This document shows, piece by piece, positions 17,182 through 26,320 of a DNA stretch of 64,000 nt. The position numbers and the translations under genes were made by a program. The DNA is from SXIZ01 sp040079795 (GTDB lineage: Bacteria > Pseudomonadota > Gammaproteobacteria > Methylococcales > Methylomonadaceae), in the NCBI GenBank assembly GCA_040079795.1, contig JBEBJQ010000008.1, positions 1-64,000 of the forward strand, given 5' to 3'. The notes under the pieces are model-generated. The model was not told the origin of the DNA and ran no database searches. It worked only from the letters and a program-made list of their open reading frames with translations. How positions within the stretch are numbered: position 1 is the first letter of the stretch; every line of letters starts with the position of its first letter.

Positions 17182-18573
17182 CTACTCGTCGAGATTATAG
17201 GTGTTAAAGGACTGGGGTTCAGGTTCGTAACGCGTATCCACACTAAAATTATCGTTTAAGGCCTGTACCAAGTTTTTGGTACGTTCATTGAGTTGTTTTA
17301 AACGTGTCCGGTATTTTTTAGTATTACCGACCGGCTCGTTGATGGGTAACAGTATCCGCCAAAAGGTCAGGCTTCTTTCAAATAATGCGCCCAGATTTTC
17401 CGTTAAATGCAATGCTTTTTGGCGTTCATTTAAGGTTCTTACAAAAGATTTAGCGTGTACTTTGCTCATGACAACATGCAGGGGCACCATTATTACCAGT
17501 AATCCTGCGAGTGCAATTGGGCCAATGATGGGATCCAGCAATAAATCAAGGATACCCATGGATATTTCGGCAAATAGCATGACTGAAATAATGAGCCCGA
17601 GTACGATCAAGGTGGAAAAATTACAGCGTTCTTTCCAACGTGATAAGGCTGAACTGACTTCAGGCATTACGACATCCTGAATATCCCGGATGCTTCTTTC
17701 TAAGGTATTTAATATCCGGTAAGACCGGTCATTATCAATGTTAGCGAGACGCTCATCAATTTCAAGTAATGCCTGGTTTGGCATAAGTGCTTGTGTACTG
17801 GCTAAAAGAATAAATTGCCCGGTATTAATACCTAATTCCCCCAGCCGTTTTTTCCAGCTTATGACACTGGCTTGTGCCCGTTCAGGGGTGAGTGTAATGT
17901 CAAGATGGTCGATAAGGAAAATAAATTTATTGGAGTCTTGGTGGGCAATAATATGGGTAATTAATTGTTCTTTAGAGACTGAATCAGATTCAAATACGCT
18001 GGTGAAAACCAATACCAAATCTGACATTGCAATCACATGTTGGTTTAAGAGTAGCCGCACCGGATTTTGGGCAATGCTATTGAAATCAGGTGTTTCTATA
18101 AACAGGCGATTTTTTAAACGGGGGCTGTTTAAGGTTTTTAGCTCTAAATAGGAATTGATTTTACTGCCTTCGCCGGTACTGAATTGTTCAATTTTACGGC
18201 TGATATTATAAAAAGGCAGACGATGATCGACATCTAAAGCGGAGCCTGGCAACGTTGCAAGGGTGGTTTGAGGGGTATGTTGAAACAGCGAAAATTTATG
18301 GCTGGCAGAATGCACATTAGCTGCTTGACCGACGGAGCCTAAAAACTGGTTTAAGAAGGTGGTTTTTGCTAAGGATTCATCACTGATAATGCTCACAACC
18401 GGCCACCAAGAGCTTTTCCTGGCAGTTGTTTCATCCTGATCCAGCAAACCCAGATCAAATTCAACTTGATCTAAATCATGAAATATTTTAATAGCTTGCT
18501 GCAAGATGGGATTATTCGCTGCAAACTGCTTTTCCAAATTGATTAGGTGTTTGCTGATTGTTTTTTCAGTCAT
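17182..18573 (-). CDS. GTPase-like membrane protein with degenerate P-loop
   Basis: ATG 18573 follows AGAGG at fair spacing and gives 463 residues; a longer frame to 18657 is less likely. Residues 58-78 look like the P-loop of a dynamin/Era-type GTPase, but both glycines are replaced (S64-x4-A69-K-T). ETPDF at 160 stands where DTPG would be expected and IDHLD at 221 recalls the NKxD base-recognition motif. Two membrane helices follow (about 319-341 and 343-368), then a charged, probably coiled-coil tail. The fold of a membrane-linked GTPase therefore seems kept while nucleotide binding is doubtful. A membrane protein gene follows in the same operon. Function unknown. Confidence 0.7.
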   Translation of the reverse strand: MTEKTISKHLINLEKQFAANNPILQQAIKIFHDLDQVEFDLGLLDQDETTARKSSWWPVVSIISDESLAKTTFLNQFLGSVGQAANVHSASHKFSLFQHTPQTTLATLPGSALDVDHRLPFYNISRKIEQFSTGEGSKINSYLELKTLNSPRLKNRLFIETPDFNSIAQNPVRLLLNQHVIAMSDLVLVFTSVFESDSVSKEQLITHIIAHQDSNKFIFLIDHLDITLTPERAQASVISWKKRLGELGINTGQFILLASTQALMPNQALLEIDERLANIDNDRSYRILNTLERSIRDIQDVVMPEVSSALSRWKERCNFSTLIVLGLIISVMLFAEISMGILDLLLDPIIGPIALAGLLVIMVPLHVVMSKVHAKSFVRTLNERQKALHLTENLGALFERSLTFWRILLPINEPVGNTKKYRTRLKQLNERTKNLVQALNDNFSVDTRYEPEPQSFNTYNLDE

Positions 18574-18699
18574 GAGATGAAACCTCTTGGTGGGTTCTTG
18601 CAGAATATAAAAAACGCTTTTTTTAGAGTATACACCGAGTATTAAAACCCCGCACAACAGTTATTTATTGCAGTGACGCAAGGGCGTAAACTGTTTACT

Positions 18700-19113
18700 T
18701 CAGGCAGGTGTCACGACTTGGGCAATCCAGTCTTCAAGATTATAATAATTGGTAATCCGCGCGACTTTGCCGCCACGAATCTCGAAAAAGGCGCCTGCGG
18801 GTAAGCGGTAGCGTTGGCCTTTTGCAACCGGTAGCCCCTCATCAGTGTTTAAATATTCACCCAAAACCACGAACTCTGCCGCAGCCCTTGTACCATCGAC
18901 GTTGGTCATCACCACCATATCAACCAATTGTTCCTTATAATGGTGGTTCATGCGTTGCATAAATTGTTCAAACTGATGTTTACCGGTTTCCCTTTTGCCT
19001 TGATTGATGTCATGAATAACGTCATCGGTTAAAAGGCTTAGAAAAGTATGCATATCGCCCGCGTTAAATGCAGCATAATAGTTTTCGATCAGTTGTTGAG
19101 CGCTTGGGTTCAT
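18700..19113 (-). CDS. SnoaL-like/NTF2-like protein
   Basis: The 137-residue protein shows the cone-shaped NTF2-like fold pattern: an N-terminal helix LIENYYAAFNAGDMHTFLSLL, the DDVIHDINQG strand, then alternating strands and the terminal GGKVARITNYYNLEDWIAQ. This is the ketosteroid-isomerase-related SnoaL branch. These proteins include isomerases, hydrolases and non-catalytic dimers, so no substrate is assigned. It stands alone, with a 340-bp gap upstream. ATG 19113 is the only reasonable start. Confidence 0.8.
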   Translation of the reverse strand: MNPSAQQLIENYYAAFNAGDMHTFLSLLTDDVIHDINQGKRETGKHQFEQFMQRMNHHYKEQLVDMVVMTNVDGTRAAAEFVVLGEYLNTDEGLPVAKGQRYRLPAGAFFEIRGGKVARITNYYNLEDWIAQVVTPA

Positions 19114-19453
19114 TCAAAATCCACTGGGTTAAAGTTATAAACTGAGCTTGGATTATAGCGATTTGAGACCCACTTTAGAATACAATAACTTTAATTTTTT
19201 TATAGGCGGATTCCGCACCTTAATTAAAATATCGCTTTAGCAGGAATACCTGCCTAATTTTAATTTAACCTGTTAATTTGCGGTTAAGTTAGTTACCTGT
19301 AAAATACGCCCGAGAATTTAAAAATGTAAGCGGTACTTACTGCCGTTATTTGTTGGTAATACTTAAATAGCTGTTGTGGTGGTATTATGGGCGCTAGGAT
19401 GACTTTAGGCAGTATGAAATATAATTAATTTTTAACCAATGAGGAAAATAACT
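19114..19453. other. 340-bp intergenic region
   Basis: The gap between the divergent SnoaL-like and lipoprotein genes is AT-rich and carries the promoters of both, presumably. No clear -35/-10 pair, RNA gene or repeat was recognised. The ribosome site GAGGAAA of the lipoprotein lies at its right end. Confidence 0.5.
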
Positions 19454-19897
19454 ATGAAATTTAATACTATTTTAGTTAGCAGTATCGTTACTGTTGCGTT
19501 GTTAGCAGGTTGTGATAAAGGTGGCGAGCCGAAAACAACTGCTGCTAATGCACCGACTGCTGCACCAGCTGCTGAAGGCGCTAAAGATGGTTTTGGGCCT
19601 GCGCTTGACTCTGCCGCTACTGCGGGTAGCCAAGCAATTGAAGAAACTAAAAGTGTAGCGACTGAAGCGGCAACTGCCGTGCAGGAAAATGTGACTCAGG
19701 CTGCTGATCAAGCGGCGGGTACTGCACAAGAAGCGGGACAAGCCGTTGCGGAAGGTGCAGAAAAAGCTGCTGAAGCAACTACGCAAGCCGTAGAAGGCGC
19801 TCAAAATGCTGTAGATGCGGCTGCTGAATCAGTGAAAAATGCAGCGGCAGTAGCTGAGCAAAACACTGCTAAAGCAGTTGAAGAAATTAAAAAATAA
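19454..19897 (+). CDS. Alanine-rich outer-membrane or periplasmic lipoprotein
   Basis: GAGGAAA precedes ATG 19454. A signal peptide of about 20 residues ends in the lipobox LLAGC, so C21 would be lipidated. From residue 60 the protein is almost entirely Ala, Glu, Gln, Thr, Val and Lys in repeats of roughly 7-11 residues (EAATAVQENV, QAADQAAGTA, EKAAEATTQAV and so on), predicting one long amphipathic helix, as in Lpp-like or LEA-like proteins. A structural envelope or stress role is plausible. No enzymatic domain is present. It stands alone between the SnoaL-like gene and cbiA. Confidence 0.82.
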   Translation: MKFNTILVSSIVTVALLAGCDKGGEPKTTAANAPTAAPAAEGAKDGFGPALDSAATAGSQAIEETKSVATEAATAVQENVTQAADQAAGTAQEAGQAVAEGAEKAAEATTQAVEGAQNAVDAAAESVKNAAAVAEQNTAKAVEEIKK

Positions 19898-19982
19898 TAG
19901 CATTATGTTGTCTTGGTTGGGTTGCGTAAATCGGAACCCAGCCTGCTGTACTTGGTTGGTATTGTTTTTACAGATTATTTGT

Positions 19983-21251
19983 TCAAAACCAGTCAGCCGT
20001 CTGATCGCTGGCGCTGGCGAAATACCAGTGTATATAAGATGCCCTGACATTTTTATATCGAATCCCGCAGTCCCCCCTGTCTAACTCGAAAGCAGGTGTG
20101 AATTCGAGTGTGCTTTCCCGTTTGGAATAATGAAATTCATGTCCCCTAACGCCGGATTTATCGGTTCTATGACCAAGTGAAACCAAGAGCGGTTGCATGA
20201 CAGATATAAACGGCAGGATCGCTGCCATCGGCCATTTCTCCCCTTTAATATCCATAATTGCTTCGCCCAATAACATCGCACCCCCACATTCTGCTAAAAC
20301 CGGCTTATTTGCATTTATAAACTCCTTTAGAGATTGCCAAGTTTTGGATTGTGATAATTCTTGTGCGTGTAACTCCGGGTAACCGCCAGGCAACCAAAGT
20401 GCATCAGCACTTTCCGGTATTGGATCGCCAGCTATGGGTGAGAAAAATACCAGTTCAGCGCCGTTGGACTGTAGCCAATCTAAATTGGCCGGATAAATAA
20501 AGCAACAGGCGTCATCTCGAGCGATAGCCACTGTTCGTCCCTTAAATCGCGGTAATTCTTGTAGAGGGACGGATTGATCCGTTTTAATGGAAGTAAAGGC
20601 CACTATTAAAGCCGTGTGGTCAACATGAAAAAAAGCTAAGTAGTCAGGAATGGCTTTAGACTCAGGCATTGTTAAGCCTAAATGCCGTTCGGTTAACGTT
20701 TCCTTATTCCGCTCCATCCATGCTATTAAAGGCGGCAAATTATAATCCTGCAAAGCGGCTTTTAATAATTCTGCATGATAGGCGCTCCCCACTTTATTCG
20801 CAATAATGCCGGAGATGCTGACTTTATTTTCCAGGGCAAATTGCACAAAGCCGCTGACTACTGCTGCAATGGAGCCACTCATACCGCCGGCATCGACGAC
20901 CAAAATGACCGGGCATCCCAAAACGTAGGCGAGGTCGACACTGGAGCCTTCGCCCCCCACGTCTGCAATCCCGTCAAACAAGCCCATCACGCCTTCAATT
21001 AAAGCGATTTCAGCACTTTTCGCTTGGGTTAATAATTGCAAGCGACAAGCCTCTTTTCCTAGCATCCGGGTATCCAGATTATAGGAAGCCTTACCGATAA
21101 CGGCCTGGTGCCATAGCGGATCTAAAAAGTCTGGTCCTGCTTTAAAAGCACTAATGCTGTGTTTGGAATGTTGAAAATATTGAAGCAAGGCCAACATTAT
21201 TGTGGTTTTGCCACACCCTGAATGCGTACCAGCTAATAGTGCACCCTGCAT
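19983..21251 (-). CDS. cbiA: Cobyrinate a,c-diamide synthase
   Basis: This enzyme amidates the a and c side chains of cobyrinate using glutamine and ATP. The 422-residue protein has the P-loop GTHSGCGKTT (residues 8-17), the GPDFLDP motif near 39, EGVMGLFDG near 85 and a C-terminal class I glutaminase domain with the nucleophile in LAECGGAML near 328 and the histidine in GHEFHYS. It is divergent from btuB, sharing the intergenic region that holds the riboswitch. Its presence implies that the cell makes or salvages cobyrinate, although earlier corrin-ring genes are not in the window. It is also called cobB. Confidence 0.95.
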   Translation of the reverse strand: MQGALLAGTHSGCGKTTIMLALLQYFQHSKHSISAFKAGPDFLDPLWHQAVIGKASYNLDTRMLGKEACRLQLLTQAKSAEIALIEGVMGLFDGIADVGGEGSSVDLAYVLGCPVILVVDAGGMSGSIAAVVSGFVQFALENKVSISGIIANKVGSAYHAELLKAALQDYNLPPLIAWMERNKETLTERHLGLTMPESKAIPDYLAFFHVDHTALIVAFTSIKTDQSVPLQELPRFKGRTVAIARDDACCFIYPANLDWLQSNGAELVFFSPIAGDPIPESADALWLPGGYPELHAQELSQSKTWQSLKEFINANKPVLAECGGAMLLGEAIMDIKGEKWPMAAILPFISVMQPLLVSLGHRTDKSGVRGHEFHYSKRESTLEFTPAFELDRGDCGIRYKNVRASYIHWYFASASDQTADWF

Positions 21252-21370
21252 ATTGTGATCCTAATGATAAAGGCTAAATCTTTAAGGGGTTAAATAATGA
21301 TTCTAATGATAGTAGAGTAGTTTAAGTAATCAATCAATAGAGTTTACTGCAAGCTGCTACGGCCAAAAAT

Positions 21371-21398
21371 TTGCTTTATTCAAAAAAATCGCTATAGT
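21371..21398 (+). promoter_or_regulatory. Putative sigma-70 promoter for the btuB riboswitch leader
   Basis: TTGCTT (21371-21376) and TATAGT (21393-21398) are 16 bases apart and lie immediately upstream of the first conserved helix of the cobalamin riboswitch, which is where the start of the leader RNA is expected (near 21405). Confidence 0.6.
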
Positions 21399-21407
21399 GC
21401 TCGTTCC

Positions 21408-21600
21408 TTTAAGGTTCCAGTAGGTTTCAAAATCTGCTGGTTAAACGGGAAGTCGGTAAGGTTCTAAAAACCAAAGCCGAGGCTGCCCCCGCAACGGTAT
21501 ATAAGTTAAGGGTCATCAATACGCCACTGTGTTTTTAACATGGGAAGGTGATGATTCAGGTTTACCCGCTTATAAGCCCGGAGACCGGCCTGAAAGGTAA
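21408..21600 (+). promoter_or_regulatory. Cobalamin (AdoCbl) riboswitch
   Basis: The segment shows the class signatures in order: a 5' stem beginning AAGGTTCC, the AAACGGGAAGTCGGT block (21443-21456), GCCGAGGCTGCCCCCGCAAC (21476-21495) and the B12 box AGCCCGGAGACCGGCCTG (21575-21592). Helices P3-P6 can be drawn between them. The expression platform would be the 120 bases before btuB, containing G- and C-rich segments able to pair near the start. Binding of adenosylcobalamin should reduce btuB expression, and probably that of the downstream btuM-bluB-cobT genes if they are cotranscribed. Confidence 0.95.
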
Positions 21601-21722
21601 TTCGCATGTAGCGGTGGGCTGCTAACGGAATAGACCTGCCGTTTTCGCCTGCCTGTCTTTTTCGTTGTCCCTCATCTCCGCATTTTTCGTTCCCTTATTG
21701 CGCGGGCGGCGCAGAGAACCTT

Positions 21723-23561
21723 ATGCAAAAAATTATCGTTAGTTACCTTTTGCTTGCCAGCTTTGCTGTTTTGGCAAAAGAAAAATCCGTTGACTCCTCC
21801 GTAGAACTTCCAGAAATGCTGGTGACCGCCACCAGAACCGAAGTTGCCCAAAATCGCTTATCGGCGGCTTCAACCGTTTATACCCGTAAAGATATTGAAG
21901 GTTTGCAGGTTAAAACCGTCCCTGAGTTATTGCGGGGCACAACCGGACTTGACATGACCCAAACCGGTGGCCTGGGTAAAAATACCAGCGTATTCTTACG
22001 TGGCACTAATTCCGATCACCTATTAGTGCTGATTGATGGCATTAAAGTAGGCTCGGCTACCAGCGGTACCTCTCCGTTTGAATATATGCCCATCGACCAG
22101 GTCGAACGGGTAGAAATCATTCGCGGCCCGCAATCCAGTTTGTATGGTTCTGAGGCTATCGGTGGGGTTATTCAAATTTTTACCCGTAAAGGCGGCGATA
22201 CCTATAAACCGAGTGTAACGCTGGATGCTGGCGGCGGCTCTTACGACACCTATCGTGCCGCAGGGTCAGTTAGTGGTCAATGGGAAAATAGTTGGTACAG
22301 TTTAGGCGCGTCTTCTATCGGTACTGAAGGTTTCAACGCAAGAAAACCTATTCCTGGGCCTTATGGTTTTGACCAACCAGACCGTGACGGTTATCAAAAC
22401 ACCGCTATGAATGCCCGAGCCGGACACCGATTTGATAATAATGCGGAAGTTGAAGCTTCGTTTATGCGTTCTGAAGGTACAAATAATTATGATGGTAATT
22501 TTGGAGATCACAATACCTTTATCAATCAGGTGATTGGTGTTTCTGGCAAGATGGAGTTGCGAAATAATTGGCTTTCTACATTGCGTTTGGGGCAAAGCCG
22601 TGATGAAAGCAATAATTTTAAAACTAATAACTCCTTTTATAGTCAGTTTGATACAACGCGTTGGAATGTTAGCTGGTTAAATGAAATTAATTTATTTGAC
22701 AATCACAAATTGCTGTTTGGTAGTGATTATCGCCTCGATGAAATTGCTAGTTCAGAAAAGTACGCATTAAAATCCCGTTACGATGTCGGCGCATTCGCGG
22801 AATATAATGGTGAAATCTTGGATAATCATTTTGTTAATGCTTCGCTCCGTTACGACCATAATGAGCAATTTGGTAATTTTGTTTCTGGAAATATCGGTTG
22901 GCGCTACCAATGGGATCACGGGATCAGTATCTTAGCGAATTTTGGTAATGCCTTCAAAGCGCCTACTTTTAACCAACTGTATTACCCTAGTTTTGGTAAC
23001 CCTAATCTGCAACCGGAAGAGTCGGCTTCGGTCGAAACGGGCATTACTGGCGAGCATGACTGGGGGCGCTGGGAATTAAGGGCTTATCACACCAATCTCG
23101 ATCATTTGATCATTGCGGTCACTGATCCAAAAACCTTTCAATCTACAGCTGAAAATGTCAACAAAGCCCAAATTGATGGCATTGAAGCAGAGGTAGCTAC
23201 GCAATTTTGGGGTTGGCACAGTAAACTCAGCATGAACCTAATGAGTCCGGTGGGCCGCGAAACCAATAAGCGCTTGCCACGGCGTAGTGATAAAACCCTA
23301 GCCTTTGATTTATCACGCTCGTTTGGCGATTTTGATGTCGGTGCGAATATAATGGCGCAAAACTATCGTTTTGATGATGCTAAAAACAACACCCCAGTAG
23401 CCGGATACGTCACCTTGGATTTTCGCGCTGCCTACCATATTAATGCCAACTGGAAGTTGGGTGCGCAACTGAATAATGCGCTGGATAAAACCTATCAAAC
23501 TGTTGATACTTATAACACAGCGGAGCGGAATTTCTTTTTTAGCATTCATTACAATAATTAA
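21723..23561 (+). CDS. btuB: TonB-dependent vitamin B12 outer-membrane receptor
   Basis: The 612-residue protein has a signal peptide (residues 1-18), a TonB box region (EMLVTATRT), a plug domain (VPELLRGTTGLDM, then FLRGTNSDHLLVLIDGIKVG and RVEIIRGPQSSLYGSEAIGG) and a 22-strand barrel ending in an aromatic-rich terminus (RNFFFSIHYNN). Length and the riboswitch immediately upstream identify it as BtuB, importing cobalamin or cobinamide with TonB energy. A 125-base gap follows with an imperfect hairpin formed by GCAAGGTT and AACCTTGC. Confidence 0.95.
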   Translation: MQKIIVSYLLLASFAVLAKEKSVDSSVELPEMLVTATRTEVAQNRLSAASTVYTRKDIEGLQVKTVPELLRGTTGLDMTQTGGLGKNTSVFLRGTNSDHLLVLIDGIKVGSATSGTSPFEYMPIDQVERVEIIRGPQSSLYGSEAIGGVIQIFTRKGGDTYKPSVTLDAGGGSYDTYRAAGSVSGQWENSWYSLGASSIGTEGFNARKPIPGPYGFDQPDRDGYQNTAMNARAGHRFDNNAEVEASFMRSEGTNNYDGNFGDHNTFINQVIGVSGKMELRNNWLSTLRLGQSRDESNNFKTNNSFYSQFDTTRWNVSWLNEINLFDNHKLLFGSDYRLDEIASSEKYALKSRYDVGAFAEYNGEILDNHFVNASLRYDHNEQFGNFVSGNIGWRYQWDHGISILANFGNAFKAPTFNQLYYPSFGNPNLQPEESASVETGITGEHDWGRWELRAYHTNLDHLIIAVTDPKTFQSTAENVNKAQIDGIEAEVATQFWGWHSKLSMNLMSPVGRETNKRLPRRSDKTLAFDLSRSFGDFDVGANIMAQNYRFDDAKNNTPVAGYVTLDFRAAYHINANWKLGAQLNNALDKTYQTVDTYNTAERNFFFSIHYNN

Positions 23562-23686
23562 GCCGAAACTGGTTGTAGCCTGGCAAGGTTCTTATGAATC
23601 ATTGGCAGGCATTAAACCTTGCAGGTCTCCAATCCACAGTGCTGTATAATAACCCTTAGCTTAACTAAACCGATTAGGATTTAATC

Positions 23687-24274
23687 ATGTTCTCACTTGC
23701 AACAATTACCAAACCCCCCCTTGGCGCCTGGGCTTTAATTGCCCTCATGTTAGCGACTCGCGCGCATTCCAATCACTTCGGCTCACCCATTGCTTTGCCG
23801 GATGCTTCTTTAGCGGTTTTTTTCATGGCGGGGTTATGGTTTGGCGGTTTACGCTTATTCGTCGTTTTGCTATTGGAAGCGGCACTGATTGACGCTGTTG
23901 CCATTACCAAAATGGGCGTTAGCGATTACTGCGTTTCACCTGCGTATGTGTTTTTGATCCCAACTTATGCGGCATTGTTTTTTGCAGGTCGTTTTTCAGC
24001 CCGTTTTAAAACCTTACAGACACGGGATTTATTGTTGCAGTTAGGGCTTTTAGCAGCCGCAACGACGGTCGCATTTATGATTTCTAACGGCAGTTTTTAT
24101 GTGTTGTCCGGTCGTTTTCCTGAGCTAAATTGGGCGGAATACATTGCTCGGATAGCTAAGTATTATTCACCTTATTTAACTAACACCCTGACCTATAGCG
24201 TGATTATTGTTGGGGCAGTTAAGGTGATTAGTGCTGTTAGAGTCGCCCAAAACCGCCATAACAAAACCATTTGA
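23687..24274 (+). CDS. btuM: BtuM-type cobalamin uptake membrane protein
   Basis: The 195-residue protein has about six membrane helices and lies between btuB and bluB. It resembles solitary ECF-type S components of the BtuM family. In Thiobacillus denitrificans BtuM, Cys80 coordinates cobalt and removes cyanide, with D67, Y85 and R153 also conserved, as I recall. Here D69, C82, Y87 and R155 sit with exactly the same spacing (SDYCVSPAY for the cysteine segment). It should move cobalamin across the inner membrane, completing the BtuB route; no BtuCD or EcfAAT genes are nearby. The function is inferred from family and context. Confidence 0.82.
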   Translation: MFSLATITKPPLGAWALIALMLATRAHSNHFGSPIALPDASLAVFFMAGLWFGGLRLFVVLLLEAALIDAVAITKMGVSDYCVSPAYVFLIPTYAALFFAGRFSARFKTLQTRDLLLQLGLLAAATTVAFMISNGSFYVLSGRFPELNWAEYIARIAKYYSPYLTNTLTYSVIIVGAVKVISAVRVAQNRHNKTI

Positions 24275-24319
24275 GGGCAAGAAGCCGGATTAGTGCTTTT
24301 TGCCTAATGGTATAGCTGC

Positions 24320-24973
24320 GTGACCCAAAATCGGTATTCGGATGCAGAAATTGCTGCGGTCTACCGCGTCATTTATGAACGCCGGGATATGCGGCATTTT
24401 CTGCCTGATCCGGTTGATCCTGAATTGTTAAGCCGTTTATTGCATGCCGCACATCATGCACCCAGTGTTGGCTTTATGCAGCCTTGGCGGTTTATCCAGA
24501 TCAATTGTGTTGATTTACGCAAAGCCGTTCATGCCTTGGTCGAGCAAGAAAGAATCCTGACCGCCCAAGCTTTAAATGAACGTGAAAGCGAATTCATGCA
24601 GTTAAAAGTCGAAGCTATTCTGGAATGTCCCATCGTCCTGGTAGCGGCCTTGTGTGACCAGCGCGAACGGCATATTTTCGGGCGGCGTACGTTGCCGGAG
24701 ATGGATTTTGCTTCTTTGGCCTGCGCTATCCAAAATATGTGGTTAGCCGCTCGCGCGGAGGGGTTAGGCTTGGGCTGGGTGTCACTGTTTGAGCCCGAAG
24801 CCCTTAAACAGCTTTTAAATATGCCTGATGATAGCCAGCCCATAGCTATTTTGTGTTTGGGGCATGTGCAGCAATTTTACGATAAGCCTATGTTGGAGCA
24901 GGAACAGTGGGCGGAGCGTCAAAATCTACACGACTTAGTGTTTGAAAATACCTGGAACACCCCGTGCCGCTAG
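24320..24973 (+). CDS. bluB: 5,6-dimethylbenzimidazole synthase
   Basis: BluB cleaves reduced FMN with oxygen to make the lower ligand of B12. The 217-residue nitroreductase-fold protein has YERRDMRHFLPDPVDP near the N-terminus (FMN phosphate contacts), APSVGFMQPWRFI near 50 and the RRTLPEMDFASLACAIQNMW lid/helix region. Start is GTG 24320. The cobT start overlaps its last ten bases, so the lower-ligand base and its activating enzyme are translationally linked. The reaction fits an aerobic lifestyle. Confidence 0.95.
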   Translation: MTQNRYSDAEIAAVYRVIYERRDMRHFLPDPVDPELLSRLLHAAHHAPSVGFMQPWRFIQINCVDLRKAVHALVEQERILTAQALNERESEFMQLKVEAILECPIVLVAALCDQRERHIFGRRTLPEMDFASLACAIQNMWLAARAEGLGLGWVSLFEPEALKQLLNMPDDSQPIAILCLGHVQQFYDKPMLEQEQWAERQNLHDLVFENTWNTPCR

Positions 24974-26019
24974 ATTTCATTATTTCCCCGCTTTCGAGCG
25001 CGCTTAAAAGCGCGTTACAATCCAAGATTGACCAAAAAACCAAGCCGTTAGGGGCATTAGGGCAACTGGAAGTGTTGGCGTTGCAGATTGGTTTATGTCA
25101 AAACACTCTGACGCCCTGCTTAAATAAGCCCAGCATCCTGGTTTTTGCGGGCGATCATGGTATCGCAGAAGCTGGGGTTAGTGCCTATCCACAAAGCGTC
25201 ACCGCGCAAATGGTCGCTAATTTTTTAGCTGGGGGCGCCGCGATAAACGTATTTGCCCGGCAACACCATTTAGACTTACAAATAGTAGATGCGGGTGTTA
25301 AAACGGATTTAGCCAGCCATCCAAAGTTGATCAATGCAAAAATCGGTTACGGTACGCACAACTTCCTAAAACAACCTGCTATGAGTAGTGCCGATTGCCA
25401 CAAAGCCCTGGAAACAGGTGCAGACTTGGTTAAGCAACAACAGCAAAAGGGTTGCAATTGCATTGGCTTTGGTGAAATGGGCATTGGCAACACTTCATCC
25501 GCCGCGCTATTGATGCGCTGCTTGACCGATACGCCTTTAGCGCAATGTGTCGGTCGTGGCACCGGCTTAAATGATCAGCAGTTACAGGCAAAATTAAGCG
25601 TTTTACAACAAGCTTTACATCAATATCCTGATCTAACCAAGCCGCTGGACGTTTTAGCGACTTTTGGCGGTTTCGAAATAGCCATGATGGTAGGGGCGAC
25701 CCTGCAAGCCGCGGCGTTGGGTATGTTCATCGTAGTCGATGGTTTTATTGCCAGCACGGCGTTGTTGGTGGCGTGTAAGTTTTACCCGCAGGTACTGGAT
25801 TACTGCGTTTTTAGCCATGTGTCCAGTGAACAAGGCCATCGGGCGTTATTACAACACTTTAATGCCAAGCCGTTACTGAATCTGGATTTACGTTTAGGCG
25901 AAGGTTCCGCAATTGCATTAGCTTTCCCGTTGCTCCAATCAGCAGTGGTGTTTTTAAATGAAATGGCTACCTTTGCTGAGGCTGGCGTTGAAAGTAAGAA
26001 ATCAAATCAAGTATGGTAA
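24964..26019 (+). CDS. cobT: Nicotinate-nucleotide--dimethylbenzimidazole phosphoribosyltransferase
   Basis: CobT activates dimethylbenzimidazole to alpha-ribazole phosphate using nicotinate mononucleotide. The 351-residue protein shows KTKPLGALGQLE near residue 25, VFAGDHGIAEAGVSAYP near 60, GFGEMGIGNTSSAA near 165 and the catalytic-glutamate segment RLGEGSAIALAFPLL near 315. Start is GTG 24964, overlapping bluB. It is the last gene of the btuB-btuM-bluB-cobT run before the accessory island. Confidence 0.96.
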   Translation: MPLDFIISPLSSALKSALQSKIDQKTKPLGALGQLEVLALQIGLCQNTLTPCLNKPSILVFAGDHGIAEAGVSAYPQSVTAQMVANFLAGGAAINVFARQHHLDLQIVDAGVKTDLASHPKLINAKIGYGTHNFLKQPAMSSADCHKALETGADLVKQQQQKGCNCIGFGEMGIGNTSSAALLMRCLTDTPLAQCVGRGTGLNDQQLQAKLSVLQQALHQYPDLTKPLDVLATFGGFEIAMMVGATLQAAALGMFIVVDGFIASTALLVACKFYPQVLDYCVFSHVSSEQGHRALLQHFNAKPLLNLDLRLGEGSAIALAFPLLQSAVVFLNEMATFAEAGVESKKSNQVW

Positions 26020-26044
26020 TATCTTTTCTTAGGAGGCAGGAAAA

Positions 26045-26320
26045 ATGTTAAAAAGTTATGAAGCGATTTACGATCATGGCAAAATTGAATGGCTATCGGA
26101 GTTGCCAGATGTGGAACAGGCGCGGGTGATTATTACGGTACTGCCTCCGCAACAAATGATCAACGCCGTGACGTCCAGGCGCAGTCCGCCTGAAAAACTA
26201 AAAGTCAGCGCACATCAATTGGATGGCATTCTATCTTCACCTTTTGCTGACGACGAATGGGCGGCAATGCTTGAGAGAACCGCGCAACAAATTGAGGGTA
26301 ATCCAAAGGCGTTTAAATGA
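26045..26320 (+). CDS. Antitoxin-like protein of a VapBC-type pair
   Basis: The 91-residue protein has a strong ribosome site (AGGAGGCAGGAAAA before ATG 26045) and ends by overlapping the PIN-domain gene by four bases (ATGA at 26317), the usual antitoxin-toxin arrangement. Its N-terminus (YEAIYDHGKIEWL) is typical of a group of short proteins next to PIN toxins. The C-terminal half, with DDEWAAMLERTAQQ, would wrap the toxin. It interrupts the cobalamin region. The exact antitoxin family is not certain. Confidence 0.75.
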   Translation: MLKSYEAIYDHGKIEWLSELPDVEQARVIITVLPPQQMINAVTSRRSPPEKLKVSAHQLDGILSSPFADDEWAAMLERTAQQIEGNPKAFK

